64,000 nucleotides of DNA from Bifidobacterium sp. ESL0704 (GCF_029392075.1 NZ_CP113929.1:1-64000); one strand, 5' to 3'; shown: positions 1-11,764, numbered from the stretch's first letter. The notes: a model not told the origin generated them from the sequence alone. Numbers and translations: made by a program.

Positions 1-159
1 GGTTAGTTTTTCGTCATTGAGTAGTTCAAGGATGACGTTGTCAAGATGTTTCGTTGGCTTGGCGCCCTTGCGCCCGCCTGTCATATCGGCGTCATCATGC
101 GTGATTGTTTCAGACCGGTAGCTGGTGCGCAATGCGCGCGGAACAAGATTCGCATGCAT
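1..159 (-). CDS. Possible 5' part of an unidentified minus-strand gene cut by the left edge
   Basis: A minus-strand frame stays open from a stop near position 205 to the left edge. An ATG at 159-157 gives 53 codons (start MHANLVPRAL, later TGGRKGAKPTKHLDNVILEL). I do not recognise it and see no clear ribosome binding site, so it may be chance. It matters because no plus-strand frame here looks like the end of dnaA, the gene normally next to dnaN. Confidence 0.2.
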   Translation of the reverse strand, partial: MHANLVPRALRTSYRSETITHDDADMTGGRKGAKPTKHLDNVILELLNDEKLT

Positions 160-299
160 TCGTTTTGTCGATAGACCTGATAGTTCAAATTCGGATTGGT
201 GTTTTTAAAACGCTTTTCGAGAATGGCCGCGTTGGTTTCGGCGCCTCGATTCGCCTTTCAGCACGTTGACTCTGAGACACGATTTTGCCGGTTTTTCAA

Positions 300-660
300 G
301 TTATTCACCCTGCGACACACCGGTTGTGGAAAAAAATATGGAAAACTTATCCACATAGTTATTCACAAATGTGGGGAAAGTCGGCGGATAAGCCGTGGAT
401 ATTCACGATAAACGCGGTGGAAAAGTCGTGGATGAGTCTTTGAAAAGTGTGGATGAAAAATCGACAAAGCTCCGGCGGTGGATAACTTGGTGATTTATCC
501 ACAAATCCCCTCTTAGTTATCCACATGGCAACAACCTGTGGATAACGCTGTTCGTAAGCTATTTCGAAGGTTATCCACATATTCACCGTGCTTATTACCC
601 TGATTACTACAGCAAACTTACGTTTCATCATGGTAAGCAAAGCGAGCAAGTTGAATCTGC
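300..660. other. oriC: Replication origin region (oriC) with DnaA-box cluster
   Basis: Exact DnaA boxes (TTATCCACA) lie at 347-355, 495-503, 517-525 and 571-579 on the plus strand and 537-545 on the minus strand. Near matches are TTATTCACA at 359-367 and TGTGGATGA at 448-456, with degenerate copies between. The stretch is AT-rich, carries no convincing gene and sits directly upstream of dnaN, the usual place for a bacterial origin. The AT-rich flank towards dnaN (about 580-720) is a candidate unwinding region. Box density and position make the call strong; the exact limits are arbitrary. Confidence 0.9.
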
Positions 661-721
661 ATCTCACGATTAAAAGAAGCAACTAGAATAGAAGCCAGTT
701 ATCACCCAAAGTAGGAGCATT

Positions 722-1843
722 ATGAAAGTCGAAATCAACTCCACCGCGCTTGCGGACGCAGTTGCCTGGACCACTCGTGTCATCGATGCACGGCCAGCCA
801 ACCCGATTCTTGCCGGAATCAAACTTGAAGCCGCCGACGGAACATTGCAACTTTCCGCCTTCAATTACGAAATTTCCGCTCGTCACCACATCGAAGCCGG
901 CGTCGATGAAGCAGGAAAAGTACTCGTCCAAGGCAAACTTTTGGCCGATATCACCAAGGCTTTGCCCCAGGAAAAAGCGTATCTTTCCACTACCGATACC
1001 ACGTTGACGATTTCGTCGGGAAAGTCGACATTCACGTTGCAGCTTATGCCGGAATCTGAATATCCCGATCTTCCTCAAGCCCCGGCCCTTCTGGGCCAGG
1101 TCGATGCCCCGACTTTTGTCCAATCGGTTTCCCAAGCTTCCGTTGCGGTTTCGCACGAAGAAAACCGTCCGGTCCTCACCGGCGTGCGCATCCAGTTCAA
1201 TGGCGAAAAAGTCGTGATGACCTCGACCGATCGTTTCCGTCTTTCCCGGTCCAGCTTCACTTGGACTCCCCAGGACGCCAACCTTGAAACCGAGACGTTG
1301 GTTCGCGGTTCTCTGCTGCGCGATGTGGCTCGTGCCGTTGACGAACACCAGAACGTCATCATCGATTTCAACCCGGAAAGCCCGTCATTGCTCGGTTTTG
1401 AAAATGCCGGTCGCGTTTCGACCTCGCAGTTGATTGATGGCGAGTTCCCCGCGGTTGACAGGCTTTTCGCAGATGAATACCCGATTGAAGCCGTGATTTC
1501 CAAGGAATCTCTGCTTGGTGCCATCAAGCGTGTGGCGCTCGTTGCAGAACGTAATGCGCCGATTCGCATGGTTTTCGAAGGCCAGACATTGACACTTTCG
1601 GCCGGAACCGCCGATGAATCACAGGCCAAGGAAGTGCTCGATATCGACATGGACGGAGAAAACATCACGGTCGCGTTCAACCCGTCGTATCTGATTGAGG
1701 GTCTGAGTGCGATTACCGAACCGTTCGTACGCATGAAGATGACCACCGCAGTGAAACCAGTCGAGTTCAACGGGCAGCAGGAAGCCGATTCCGACGAATC
1801 ACTGGATTATCGTTATCTGCTGGTGCCAATGCGGTTCAACTGA
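722..1843 (+). CDS. dnaN: DNA polymerase III beta subunit (sliding clamp)
   Basis: 373 aa, the usual length of the beta clamp that encircles DNA and tethers polymerase III and repair enzymes. The sequence shows the three-domain clamp pattern: an N-terminal MKVEINSTALADAV-type domain, a central domain with the ENRPVLTGVRIQF segment (about residues 143-155), and a C-terminal domain ending YLLVPMRFN, a variant of the usual YLLMPVRL end that forms part of the partner-binding pocket. An AGGAG ribosome site lies at 713-717, five bases before the ATG. It stands alone between oriC and a terminator at 1863-1908, so recF has its own upstream DNA. Identification is secure. Confidence 0.97.
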   Translation: MKVEINSTALADAVAWTTRVIDARPANPILAGIKLEAADGTLQLSAFNYEISARHHIEAGVDEAGKVLVQGKLLADITKALPQEKAYLSTTDTTLTISSGKSTFTLQLMPESEYPDLPQAPALLGQVDAPTFVQSVSQASVAVSHEENRPVLTGVRIQFNGEKVVMTSTDRFRLSRSSFTWTPQDANLETETLVRGSLLRDVARAVDEHQNVIIDFNPESPSLLGFENAGRVSTSQLIDGEFPAVDRLFADEYPIEAVISKESLLGAIKRVALVAERNAPIRMVFEGQTLTLSAGTADESQAKEVLDIDMDGENITVAFNPSYLIEGLSAITEPFVRMKMTTAVKPVEFNGQQEADSDESLDYRYLLVPMRFN

Positions 1844-1862
1844 TTGAAGGGAAACGAAATTT

Positions 1863-1908
1863 ATCTTACGGTGTTCACTAAATTTGACAGACGCCGTAAG
1901 ATATTTTT
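1863..1908 (+). terminator. Rho-independent terminator after dnaN
   Basis: Arms at 1863-1874 and 1891-1902 pair over 12 bases with one mismatch (ATCTTACGGTGT against ACGCCGTAAGAT), followed by ATTTTTCTTTT. It separates dnaN from recF. Confidence 0.75.
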
Positions 1909-1982
1909 CTTTTCATCGCATTCTCACATTTCGATAATTAACCAAAGATGATAACTAAGACATGACGAGGTAAGGGGTTCGG

Positions 1983-3674
1983 GTGTATATCTCACGACTG
2001 GCGCTTGACCATTTTCGGTCGTGGCCGCACCTTGTCGTTGATTTCACGCCAGGCGTGACTATCCTCAAAGGCGCGAACGGGTTGGGCAAAACCAACATCG
2101 TGGAGGCCGTCGAAGTCCTGTCCACCGGATCCAGTCACCGTGTCTCTGGCTCTTTGCCGCTGATTGAACGGGGTGAGACCAAGGCGACCATTCGTGCCAA
2201 CGTCAATGAAAACAGCGTAGAACGCGGAAACTGCGGAAACAATGACGCGCCAACCGTTGATGGATTAGCTGAACACGACGATGGTCAAGATATCGCGGAT
2301 CCTGTAGCCGATACAGCCGAAGAGAACGTCGGGAAAAGCGGCAAAGGCGCGCTCAGCGGGATAGCTGCCGCTGATGCCATCCGCCAAGAAAATGCTGTGA
2401 GTGGCAAGCAGCCTGAACACGACGTCCGCAAGACCACTTATGAAGTGACCATTGCGGCGAGAGGGGCCAATCGCGGACGCATCAACGGAGGAAACTCGCT
2501 CTATATGCGCGATATCGTGGGTAAGGTTCCAAGCGTTTCCTTCACGCCGGAAGACCAGCGGCTGGTGGCAGGCGATCCCGCAGGAAGGCGCGGTTTCCTT
2601 GACCAGGCCGGGTCATTGCTCATCGCCGGTTACGCCGCCAACCTTTCCACCGCCAACAAAATCGCCAAACAGCGCTCTGCGTTGCTCAAACAGCTCGGTC
2701 AACGCGGGGAACCGGTCGATGCGCAGAATGCGGCGCTCAATGGGCTTGAAATATGGACCGGCCAGTTCATCGCTGTCGGCGTGGCTCTGACACGGGCTCG
2801 TGCCGGACTGATCGAGCGCTTGTCTGGTCCGTTTTCCCGCATTTACGACGAACTTGCCGGCAAACCGCAGCATGCCGGGCTTGCCTATGCGCCTTCGTTC
2901 GAAGAAGTGTTGGATTTTGAGGCGCCCGAACCGGAGATCAGCAAACACTATCAGCGCCTGTATGCCGGCGAAATAGCCCGCGGTCGCAATCTCATCGGGC
3001 CGCACCGAGACGACATGACATTGACGTTGGACGGGATGCCTGCCCGGGAATTCGCTTCGAACGGCGAGATGTGGACCATGGCACTCGCCCTGAAAATGGC
3101 GTTGTTCGACGAAATCGCGCAAACCCAGCAGGTCAAGCCCATTGTCGTTTTGGATGATGTTTTCGCGCAGCTCGATGAGACCAGGCGTCGGCAGATTCTT
3201 GACTTCGCGATGGGGCAGGACCAAGTGCTGATCACGGTCGCGGCCGCAAGCGATATCCCGTTGAATGCCGCCGAAGCCGGGAAAGTCGTCATTGTCGATG
3301 TGGCGGAACTCAAGGCCGGCGCACAGGATGAGAACGCGAATCTGGTGGCTCAACTGCAGGCGGCGCGTGGAAGCAGGAAAGCTGATTCCGATGATGCTCA
3401 CGATTCAAAGCCCCGGCAAGCCGATAAGTTCCTGAAGGTTGAAACCGATCAGAATGTTCGGGATTTGACAGATGATGAGATTGGTACTGACGACGGGCAG
3501 GCCATTGTTGCCGATAATCCCAGAGTCAATCAGCAAGTCCAGGATTCGTCGGATGACAAGGTCGGTTTCGCTGGTGTATCAGGCACTGTCGCTGATAATA
3601 CTGGAATCGACGGGATTCGTGCGCAGTACGAGAATGATGAATCCGGCAATAATGGCAGCGGAGCGCAATCATGA
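1983..3674 (+). CDS. recF: DNA replication/repair protein RecF, enlarged
   Basis: RecF is an SMC-like ATPase that helps load RecA at gaps. Seen: Walker A GANGLGKTN at residues 30-38, FTPEDQRLVAGDPAGRRGFLD at 187-207, IGPHRDD at 338-344 and Walker B PIVVLDDVFAQLDE at 386-399. The protein has 563 aa, while the family usually has about 360-400. The excess lies in an acidic, low-complexity insertion at about residues 76-148 and a hydrophilic tail after about 460, both free of family motifs. Between IGPHRDD and Walker B the usual SQGQ-like signature reads SNGE (359-362). The start is a GTG at 1983 after GGTAAGGGG. The stop overlaps the next gene's ATG (ATGA), so the two are probably translationally coupled. 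Confidence 0.93.
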   Translation: MYISRLALDHFRSWPHLVVDFTPGVTILKGANGLGKTNIVEAVEVLSTGSSHRVSGSLPLIERGETKATIRANVNENSVERGNCGNNDAPTVDGLAEHDDGQDIADPVADTAEENVGKSGKGALSGIAAADAIRQENAVSGKQPEHDVRKTTYEVTIAARGANRGRINGGNSLYMRDIVGKVPSVSFTPEDQRLVAGDPAGRRGFLDQAGSLLIAGYAANLSTANKIAKQRSALLKQLGQRGEPVDAQNAALNGLEIWTGQFIAVGVALTRARAGLIERLSGPFSRIYDELAGKPQHAGLAYAPSFEEVLDFEAPEPEISKHYQRLYAGEIARGRNLIGPHRDDMTLTLDGMPAREFASNGEMWTMALALKMALFDEIAQTQQVKPIVVLDDVFAQLDETRRRQILDFAMGQDQVLITVAAASDIPLNAAEAGKVVIVDVAELKAGAQDENANLVAQLQAARGSRKADSDDAHDSKPRQADKFLKVETDQNVRDLTDDEIGTDDGQAIVADNPRVNQQVQDSSDDKVGFAGVSGTVADNTGIDGIRAQYENDESGNNGSGAQS

Positions 3675-4168
3675 AGCCGCCGATCGCCGAGCAACTGCAT
3701 CTTGACCCGCGCAAACTGCCTGCCCAAGTGTTCAACAGGCTTGCGTCCCGTGCCGGTGCGCGCAGGGATTGGAAGGCGCGCGAGGAACAGGCATGGAACA
3801 ATTTCGGCAAGCCGGGACGCGATCCGGGCAAACTCGGTGGCGTGATGTCCGTTATCGCCTCCGATGGCGACTGGACCCCGCATCTCAAGCTGGCCCAGTT
3901 GCGCAACCATTGGGATTTGGTGGTCGGCCCCGCCATCGCCGCCCATTCCGTGGTCACTGATTACCGCGATGGCGTGCTCACCATCAACAGCGAATCCAAC
4001 GCCTGGGCGGTGCAGTTGACCTACCTTATCCCCCAACTCACCGCGACCATTCGTCAGCGTCTTGAAGGCCTCGAAATCCGCGAGATCCGCGTCACTGGCC
4101 CGCAATCGCACAATTTTAGGAACGGACTCGGCGCACGACGTTATCCGAACCGCTATATGCGGCGTTGA
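3671..4168 (+). CDS. DUF721 / DciA-like protein
   Basis: 165 aa with a DUF721 domain at about residues 60-150 (segments WDLVVGPAIAAHS, VLTINSESNAWAVQLTYL). DUF721 includes DciA, which in many bacteria helps load the replicative helicase DnaB; actinobacteria normally carry such a gene between recF and gyrB, as here. The N-terminal 55 residues are basic and hydrophilic (LASRAGARRDWKAREEQAW). The ATG overlaps the recF stop by four bases, giving a two-gene operon. Family assignment is strong; a helicase-loading role is inferred from the family. Confidence 0.9.
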   Translation: MKPPIAEQLHLDPRKLPAQVFNRLASRAGARRDWKAREEQAWNNFGKPGRDPGKLGGVMSVIASDGDWTPHLKLAQLRNHWDLVVGPAIAAHSVVTDYRDGVLTINSESNAWAVQLTYLIPQLTATIRQRLEGLEIREIRVTGPQSHNFRNGLGARRYPNRYMRR

Positions 4169-4812
4169 TCCATGCCGGTTCGTGTCATTGTTTTTAGAAT
4201 GTTCTGAAAATACATCCATTAAGCTGTGCCAATTGTCATTATTTGCCGAATGTTCTGAAAGTATGTTCATTTGGCATCGATAACTGTCACTATTCGCAGA
4301 CTATTCCAAACCTGGGTCCAGTAAGGAGCGCCAAACGTCATTGGTTCAGCAATAGTGCTGAACCATGTCCATATAGGCGGCTGTTGTGGCTGAGTGTGGT
4401 TGCGATGGGCAATCTGTCGGCTGGGTTGGCGGAGTGGAGTATCGCACGGCGAAGATGGCATTGTGATGTGGTTGCGGGGCGAGTGATGTACCGGCACGAG
4501 TGGTGTTGCGGGACGATATTGCGACGCTGGTGTGAGACGGCGAAGTTGGTGCTGGTAAACGGCATCTATGCGTGACTCGGGTGCAGTTTACCAGCACCAA
4601 GATCGTAGGAAAGTCAGTACGTTATTATTTTTTGATATTATTAGACAATAACGGAATTTCATCTTTTGGGGGTAATGCCTTGAAAGTCCCCATATCCGAG
4701 TAAAATGACTGTTATATGGTTAAACCTCTAGAAGCCCCCGTTATTTGCTTTCTAGAGTGTATCGCCCCCGCAGGAAGCCTTTCGTGCGAGGGAACATGCA
4801 GGAAGGAACCTT
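4169..4812. other. 644-bp intergenic region before gyrB with direct repeat and hairpins
   Basis: I see no credible gene. Present are a 13-bp direct repeat GAATGTTCTGAAA at 4197-4209 and 4248-4260; a 9-bp perfect hairpin GGTTCAGCA/TGCTGAACC at 4343-4364; a 15-bp perfect inverted repeat at 4546-4560 and 4586-4600; and an inverted repeat CTCTAGAA/TTCTAGAG at 4726-4733 and 4750-4757. A possible gyrB promoter is TTGAAA 4680-4685 with TAAAAT 4701-4706 (short 15-bp spacer). Regulation of gyrB is an inference from position only. Confidence 0.5.
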
Positions 4813-6933
4813 GTGGCAGATTCAGCAATGAATGAAGAACACGCCAACGACGCCGCTGTCAGTAAGGCAGAGCAGGAAGCCAAGGTGCAGAACGCCATCC
4901 AAAAGGATGAGCTCGAAAACGCCCAGCTTGATGATTCGCTCGCGCCTGAGCACTATGACGCCAGCGATCTGAGGGTGTTGGAAGGTCTGGAGGCCGTACG
5001 TATCCGTCCTGGTATGTACATCGGTTCCACAGGTCCGCGAGGTTTGCACCATCTGGTCTATGAAATCGTCGACAACTCCGTCGATGAAGCGCTCGCAGGC
5101 TACGCGACCCATATCGAAGTCACCATTTTGCCGGACAACGGCGTGCGCGTGGTCGACAACGGCCGCGGCATCCCCGTCGACGAAGTGCCCGGCGAGGGTG
5201 TTTCCGGCGTCGAGACGGTGATGACCAAGCTGCATGCCGGTGGCAAGTTCGGCGGCGGCGGTTACGCGGTTTCCGGCGGTCTGCACGGCGTCGGCATCTC
5301 CGTGGTCAACGCGCTCTCCACCGAAATCGACGTGGAAGTGCGCCGTCAGGGCTATCACTGGATGCAGAACTTCCACGACCAGCACGCGGTAGCCCCGTTG
5401 AAGCAGGGTGCCCCGATGGCCGAGGGCGAGTCCACCGGCACGTCGGTGACGTTCTGGGCCGATCCCAAGATCTTCGAAACCACCGAATACGATTTTGAAA
5501 CCCTCCGCTCCCGCTTCCAGCAGATGGCGTTCCTTAACAAGGGACTTCGTATCACACTGACCGACGAGCGCAAGCACAACGTCGCCGGAGACGAGGTCGC
5601 AGGCGAGGACGACGTGACCGAGGAAAAGCCGGAAACCGTCTCCTATTGCTATCAGAACGGCATCAAGGATTATGTCGCCTATCTGGTGAAGTCGCGCAAG
5701 ACCACGCCGATCGAAGACGAGGTCATCGATCTTGAGGCCGAGGATCTGAAGCTCGGCATCTCTGCCGAAATCGCGCTGCAGTGGACCACCGCCTATTCCG
5801 AGGCCGTGCACACCTTCGCCAACACAATTTCCACCACGGAAGGCGGCGCTCACGAAGAGGGCTTCCGCGCGGCGCTGACCAGCTTGGTCAATCGCTACGC
5901 GCGCGACAAGAACTTGCTGAAGGAGAAGGATGACAACCTCTCAGGCGACGATGTGCGCGAGGGTTTGACTGCCGTTGTCTCCGTCAAGCTCACCAACCCG
6001 CAGTTCGAAGGCCAGACCAAGACCAAGCTCGGCAATTCCGAGGCCAAGACCTTCGTGCAGCGCGTGATGACCGACCGCCTCGGCGATTGGTTCGACGCCC
6101 ACCCCAGCGATGCCAAGAACATCATCCAGAAGGCGCTTGAAGCCTCGCATGCACGTATCGCCGCCAAGAAGGCCCGCGAGAACACGCGCCGCAAGTCCGT
6201 CTTCGAGACCGCCGGCATGCCCGACAAGCTGAAGGACTGCCAGTCCAACAACCCCGAGGAATGCGAGCTGTTCATCGTCGAGGGCGATTCCGCAGGCGGC
6301 TCCGCCATCCAGGGCCGCAACCCGATCACGCAGGCAATCCTGCCGCTTCGTGGCAAGATTTTGAACACCGAGCGTGCCTCCATCGACCGCATCATGAAGT
6401 CGGATACCATCGAGGCGCTGATTACGGCCGTCGGCGGCGGTTACGGCGAGGAGTTCGACCTGAACAAGGTGCGTTACCACAAGGTCATCATCATGGCCGA
6501 TGCAGATGTTGACGGCGCCCATATCGCCACCCTCAACCTGACGCTCTTCTTCCGCTATATGCGCCCGATGATCTACGCCGGCTACGTCTACGTCGCCATG
6601 CCGCCGCTGTATCGCATCAAATGGACCAAGGGTGCGCACAGCTTCGTCTACACCGACGCCGAACGCGACCGTGTCTTGAAGGAAGGCCGTGAGGCTGGAC
6701 GCCAGCTGCCGAAGGGCGAAGGTATCCAGCGCTACAAGGGCTTGGGCGAGATGAGCTACCAGGAGCTGTGGGGCACCACCATGGACCCCGAGCACCGCAT
6801 TTTGAAGCAGGTGACGATCGAGGACGCGGCTCAGGCCGACGAGACCTTCTCCATGCTGATGGGCGACGAGGTAGGCCCGCGCCGCGAATTCATCCAGCGC
6901 AATGCCCCGAGTGCGAAGTTCATCGACGCGTAA
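4813..6933 (+). CDS. gyrB: DNA gyrase subunit B
   Basis: 706 aa, the ATPase subunit of gyrase, which introduces negative supercoils together with GyrA. Seen in order: GHKL ATPase domain with ENVDN-type EIVDNSVDEALAG and GRGIPVDEVPGEGVSGVETV; transducer domain; Toprim domain with ELFIVEGDSAGG and the metal-binding DADVDGAHI; and a C-terminal GyrA-contact domain with RYKGLGEMSYQELWGTTMDP. The start is a GTG at 4813 after AGGAAGGA (4800-4807). An acidic leader of about 45 residues precedes the core. The 3' end is followed by tandem copies of sequence resembling its last codons. gyrA follows in the same direction after 228 bp. Confidence 0.97.
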   Translation: MADSAMNEEHANDAAVSKAEQEAKVQNAIQKDELENAQLDDSLAPEHYDASDLRVLEGLEAVRIRPGMYIGSTGPRGLHHLVYEIVDNSVDEALAGYATHIEVTILPDNGVRVVDNGRGIPVDEVPGEGVSGVETVMTKLHAGGKFGGGGYAVSGGLHGVGISVVNALSTEIDVEVRRQGYHWMQNFHDQHAVAPLKQGAPMAEGESTGTSVTFWADPKIFETTEYDFETLRSRFQQMAFLNKGLRITLTDERKHNVAGDEVAGEDDVTEEKPETVSYCYQNGIKDYVAYLVKSRKTTPIEDEVIDLEAEDLKLGISAEIALQWTTAYSEAVHTFANTISTTEGGAHEEGFRAALTSLVNRYARDKNLLKEKDDNLSGDDVREGLTAVVSVKLTNPQFEGQTKTKLGNSEAKTFVQRVMTDRLGDWFDAHPSDAKNIIQKALEASHARIAAKKARENTRRKSVFETAGMPDKLKDCQSNNPEECELFIVEGDSAGGSAIQGRNPITQAILPLRGKILNTERASIDRIMKSDTIEALITAVGGGYGEEFDLNKVRYHKVIIMADADVDGAHIATLNLTLFFRYMRPMIYAGYVYVAMPPLYRIKWTKGAHSFVYTDAERDRVLKEGREAGRQLPKGEGIQRYKGLGEMSYQELWGTTMDPEHRILKQVTIEDAAQADETFSMLMGDEVGPRREFIQRNAPSAKFIDA

Positions 6934-7025
6934 GAGATGAACCGAATGATACAGCCATCGACGCGTAGTGTGCGGAGATGAACCGAATGATACAGCCATC
7001 GACGCGTAGTGTGCGGAGATGAACC
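6934..7025 (+). repeat. 41-bp tandem repeat after gyrB (2.2 copies)
   Basis: Two 41-bp units start at 6934 and 6975, with a partial third at 7016-7025. The first two are identical in the GAACCGAATGATACAGCC part. Each carries CATCGACGCGTA, which is also the end of gyrB (6921-6932, codons F-I-D-A-stop), so the array seems to have grown by duplicating the gyrB stop region. It lies in the gyrB-gyrA spacer. Confidence 0.85.
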
Positions 7026-7161
7026 TGTAAGCAAGATTCTCGGAAAATAATCGAATATCGAATGTGGTTATAGATACTAAAGAATGGATTATAGCCGCAT
7101 TCGATACAACGATACCGATGGAACAACAGACTTAGTGAATCAATAAACATAAGGATTTACA

Positions 7162-9891
<2,730 letters not shown>

Positions 9892-9957
9892 TGCGGAATA
9901 GCCGAGTGAAACGGGATTGGCAATCCCGTTGCTCCAAGATATGACCATATTCCGCTG

Positions 9958-9997
9958 TTGAGGCCGCTGGTACCGATAAAGGTGCTTGCGGCCTCAA
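9958..9997. other. Perfect 10-bp inverted repeat downstream of gyrA
   Basis: TTGAGGCCGC (9958-9967) and GCGGCCTCAA (9988-9997) pair perfectly around a 20-base loop. A smaller hairpin ACGGGATT/AATCCCGT lies at 9911-9929. Neither has a clear U tract, but together they probably mark the end of gyrA transcription. Confidence 0.4.
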
Positions 9998-10014
9998 TGC
10001 TGATATGGGATAAT
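9986..10014 (+). promoter_or_regulatory. Candidate promoter of the small secreted protein
   Basis: TTGCGG (9986-9991) and GATAAT (10009-10014) are 17 bp apart, 42 bp upstream of the ATG at 10056. The -35 box overlaps the inverted repeat at 9958-9997. Confidence 0.4.
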
Positions 10015-10055
10015 CGTGTGCAAGAAGTTCAATGATGGTGTTGGTGAGGTGAGCG

Positions 10056-10274
10056 ATGAAGAAAACGCGTGTAGCGCTATCCGTTGCCATCGCCGGTCTT
10101 GCGTTTGCCGGTACGGCCTTGACGGTGTATTCGAATCCGTTGTCATCACTCGGCTCCGATTCGATTTCTTCTGATGACACAACCGCACAGCGCAACGAAA
10201 ATCCGGATCCGGACCATTGGACCAGTGAAAGGATGCGGAACGCCAAACCCGAGCATATGCCGGGTGTTGATTAA
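10056..10274 (+). CDS. Small exported protein of unknown function
   Basis: 72 aa. The N-terminus is a clear signal peptide or anchor: MKKTR, then hydrophobic VALSVAIAGLAFAGTALTVY (about 6-25). The remaining 47 residues are polar and acidic with no cysteines or known motif. GGTGAGGTGAG just before the ATG acts as ribosome site, and a plausible promoter lies at 9986-10014. It sits between gyrA and the DUF3566 gene. I do not recognise a family and infer only export. Confidence 0.6.
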   Translation: MKKTRVALSVAIAGLAFAGTALTVYSNPLSSLGSDSISSDDTTAQRNENPDPDHWTSERMRNAKPEHMPGVD

Positions 10275-10420
10275 CCGATGTATCTGCCGCAAAAGCTCGG
10301 CAACGAACACATCTTTCGTCCCCAAAGACTGATAGCCTTTTAACAGGTTGTTTGCGCGGGAATAAGCGATTTTGAGCGGTCCGTGCGGTAGGTAACCGTG
10401 TGGTGGGTCAAGGAGTAATA

Positions 10421-10975
10421 ATGAACGAAAACGTTGACGGTAATCAGTCGCGTCAGGTCAAGAACACGGCTGCAGGTGCTTCGGAATCCGAGCGCTCACC
10501 CCGTGTCGCCCGTTCCGTTCTTGGGGAAAGCTCCGGCGCCAAGCCCGAATCCGCCTCGTGGCCGTTGAACAATCAGGGCGCTGGCAAGAAAAGTTCGCGT
10601 CCGCGTACGCCTCGTGCGCGTCGTATGAGCCTTTCGCTCACCCGCGTCGACGCATGGTCTGTGGCCAAGGTGACGCTTCTGCTTTCGGTGGCGGCCGGCA
10701 TCATCCAAATCGTTGCGGTTGCGCTTATCTGGGCGCTGTTGAACGTGGTCGGCGTTTTCGACCAGGTCACGCAGATCGTTTCTTCCACCGGCCTTGACAC
10801 CGGCGGCTTCAACCTGGCAAGCATTTTCTCGCTGGGAACCGTACTCAGCGCCGTCACGATCCTCTCCATCGTGGAAGTCGTTGTGGCAACGTTGTTCGCG
10901 GTCATCATCGCGGCTCTTTATAATGTAATCAGCCAGCTTGTCGGGGGCGTGCACGTCACTCTCGGCGATGACTGA
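10421..10975 (+). CDS. DUF3566 membrane protein
   Basis: 184 aa. The hydrophilic N-terminal 65 residues are followed by a DUF3566 domain with two membrane helices (TLLLSVAAGIIQIVAVALIWALL and VLSAVTILSIVEVVVATLFAVIIAALYNV, quoted in part) and a short tail HVTLGDD. This family is typically encoded just downstream of gyrA in actinobacteria, which fits. The ATG at 10421 is chosen because AAGGAG ends eight bases upstream; an upstream GTG at 10400 lacks such a site. The function of the family is unknown. Confidence 0.85.
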   Translation: MNENVDGNQSRQVKNTAAGASESERSPRVARSVLGESSGAKPESASWPLNNQGAGKKSSRPRTPRARRMSLSLTRVDAWSVAKVTLLLSVAAGIIQIVAVALIWALLNVVGVFDQVTQIVSSTGLDTGGFNLASIFSLGTVLSAVTILSIVEVVVATLFAVIIAALYNVISQLVGGVHVTLGDD

Positions 10976-11008
10976 CAGGCGCAATTGGCGATTATGGGAC
11001 GAAAATAA

Positions 11009-11731
11009 ATGGAGAATAAACGGTCGAAGGGCAGATCAAAGCGACATGCTTTAGACAATAAGTCTTCCAAGAAAAAAAAGAGAAAAGGTCCCGAGCACGC
11101 GAAAGACGTTTCGGGGCAAATGCGGGTTGCGGACATTATTTCCACTCTTATCTACTGCATGGTCGCCGTCATTATCGTCAGTTTTTTGCGTATATTCGTG
11201 GTCGGTTTCTACGTCGTCCCTTCCCGTTCCATGGAAACGACGCTTGATATCGGCGATCACATCGTCACCAATCGTCTCGCCAAACCGATTTTGAAACTGC
11301 GGCGCGGAGATGTCGTGGTATTCAAGGATCCGGCGAATTGGCTGAAATCCGAAAATGCTTTCGCTTCCAACGATTTGGTCAAAAGACTGATCGGACTGCC
11401 CGGCGATGTGGTGGCCTGCAAGGGCTACGGAGAACCGGTGACGATCAATGGTGTGCCCATCGACGAATCCTCGTATCTGAAAGCCGGGGAAAAACCAAGC
11501 AAATTCGCCTTCAAAGTGAAGGTCACGCCGGGTAATGTGTTCGTGCTTGGCGACAATCGTGGCAACTCGGCCGATTCCCGTTACCACCCCAATGACGGCA
11601 ACCATGGCCTCGTCCCGCTTGACCGCATCAAGGGCGTCGCCATGCTCACCTACATGCCCGCCAGCAGGTTCGGTGTGGTCCATGCCCACCATGATGTGTT
11701 TGCGAAGGTCGGTGGCGTCGCGCATTCGTAA
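11009..11731 (+). CDS. lepB: Signal peptidase I
   Basis: 240 aa, a membrane-anchored serine protease that removes signal peptides from exported proteins. Seen: a very basic cytoplasmic N-terminus (KSSKKKKRK), one membrane helix at about 43-66, the nucleophile Ser74 in PSRSMETTL, the general-base Lys125 in VKRLIGLPGD, and the box GDNRGNSADSR near residues 180-192. All catalytic features are present. It would serve exported proteins such as the adhesins encoded at 18023-30367. The ribosome site (GGGACG) is weak. Confidence 0.95.
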   Translation: MENKRSKGRSKRHALDNKSSKKKKRKGPEHAKDVSGQMRVADIISTLIYCMVAVIIVSFLRIFVVGFYVVPSRSMETTLDIGDHIVTNRLAKPILKLRRGDVVVFKDPANWLKSENAFASNDLVKRLIGLPGDVVACKGYGEPVTINGVPIDESSYLKAGEKPSKFAFKVKVTPGNVFVLGDNRGNSADSRYHPNDGNHGLVPLDRIKGVAMLTYMPASRFGVVHAHHDVFAKVGGVAHS

Positions 11732-11764
11732 TGTTCAAGGATTTCGTAAACCGCGTCCGCTAAA

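Noticed and set aside
4243..4575. 110-aa plus-strand frame upstream of gyrB
   Set aside because: Unusual Trp/Cys/Arg composition, no ribosome site, and it runs through hairpins; probably chance.
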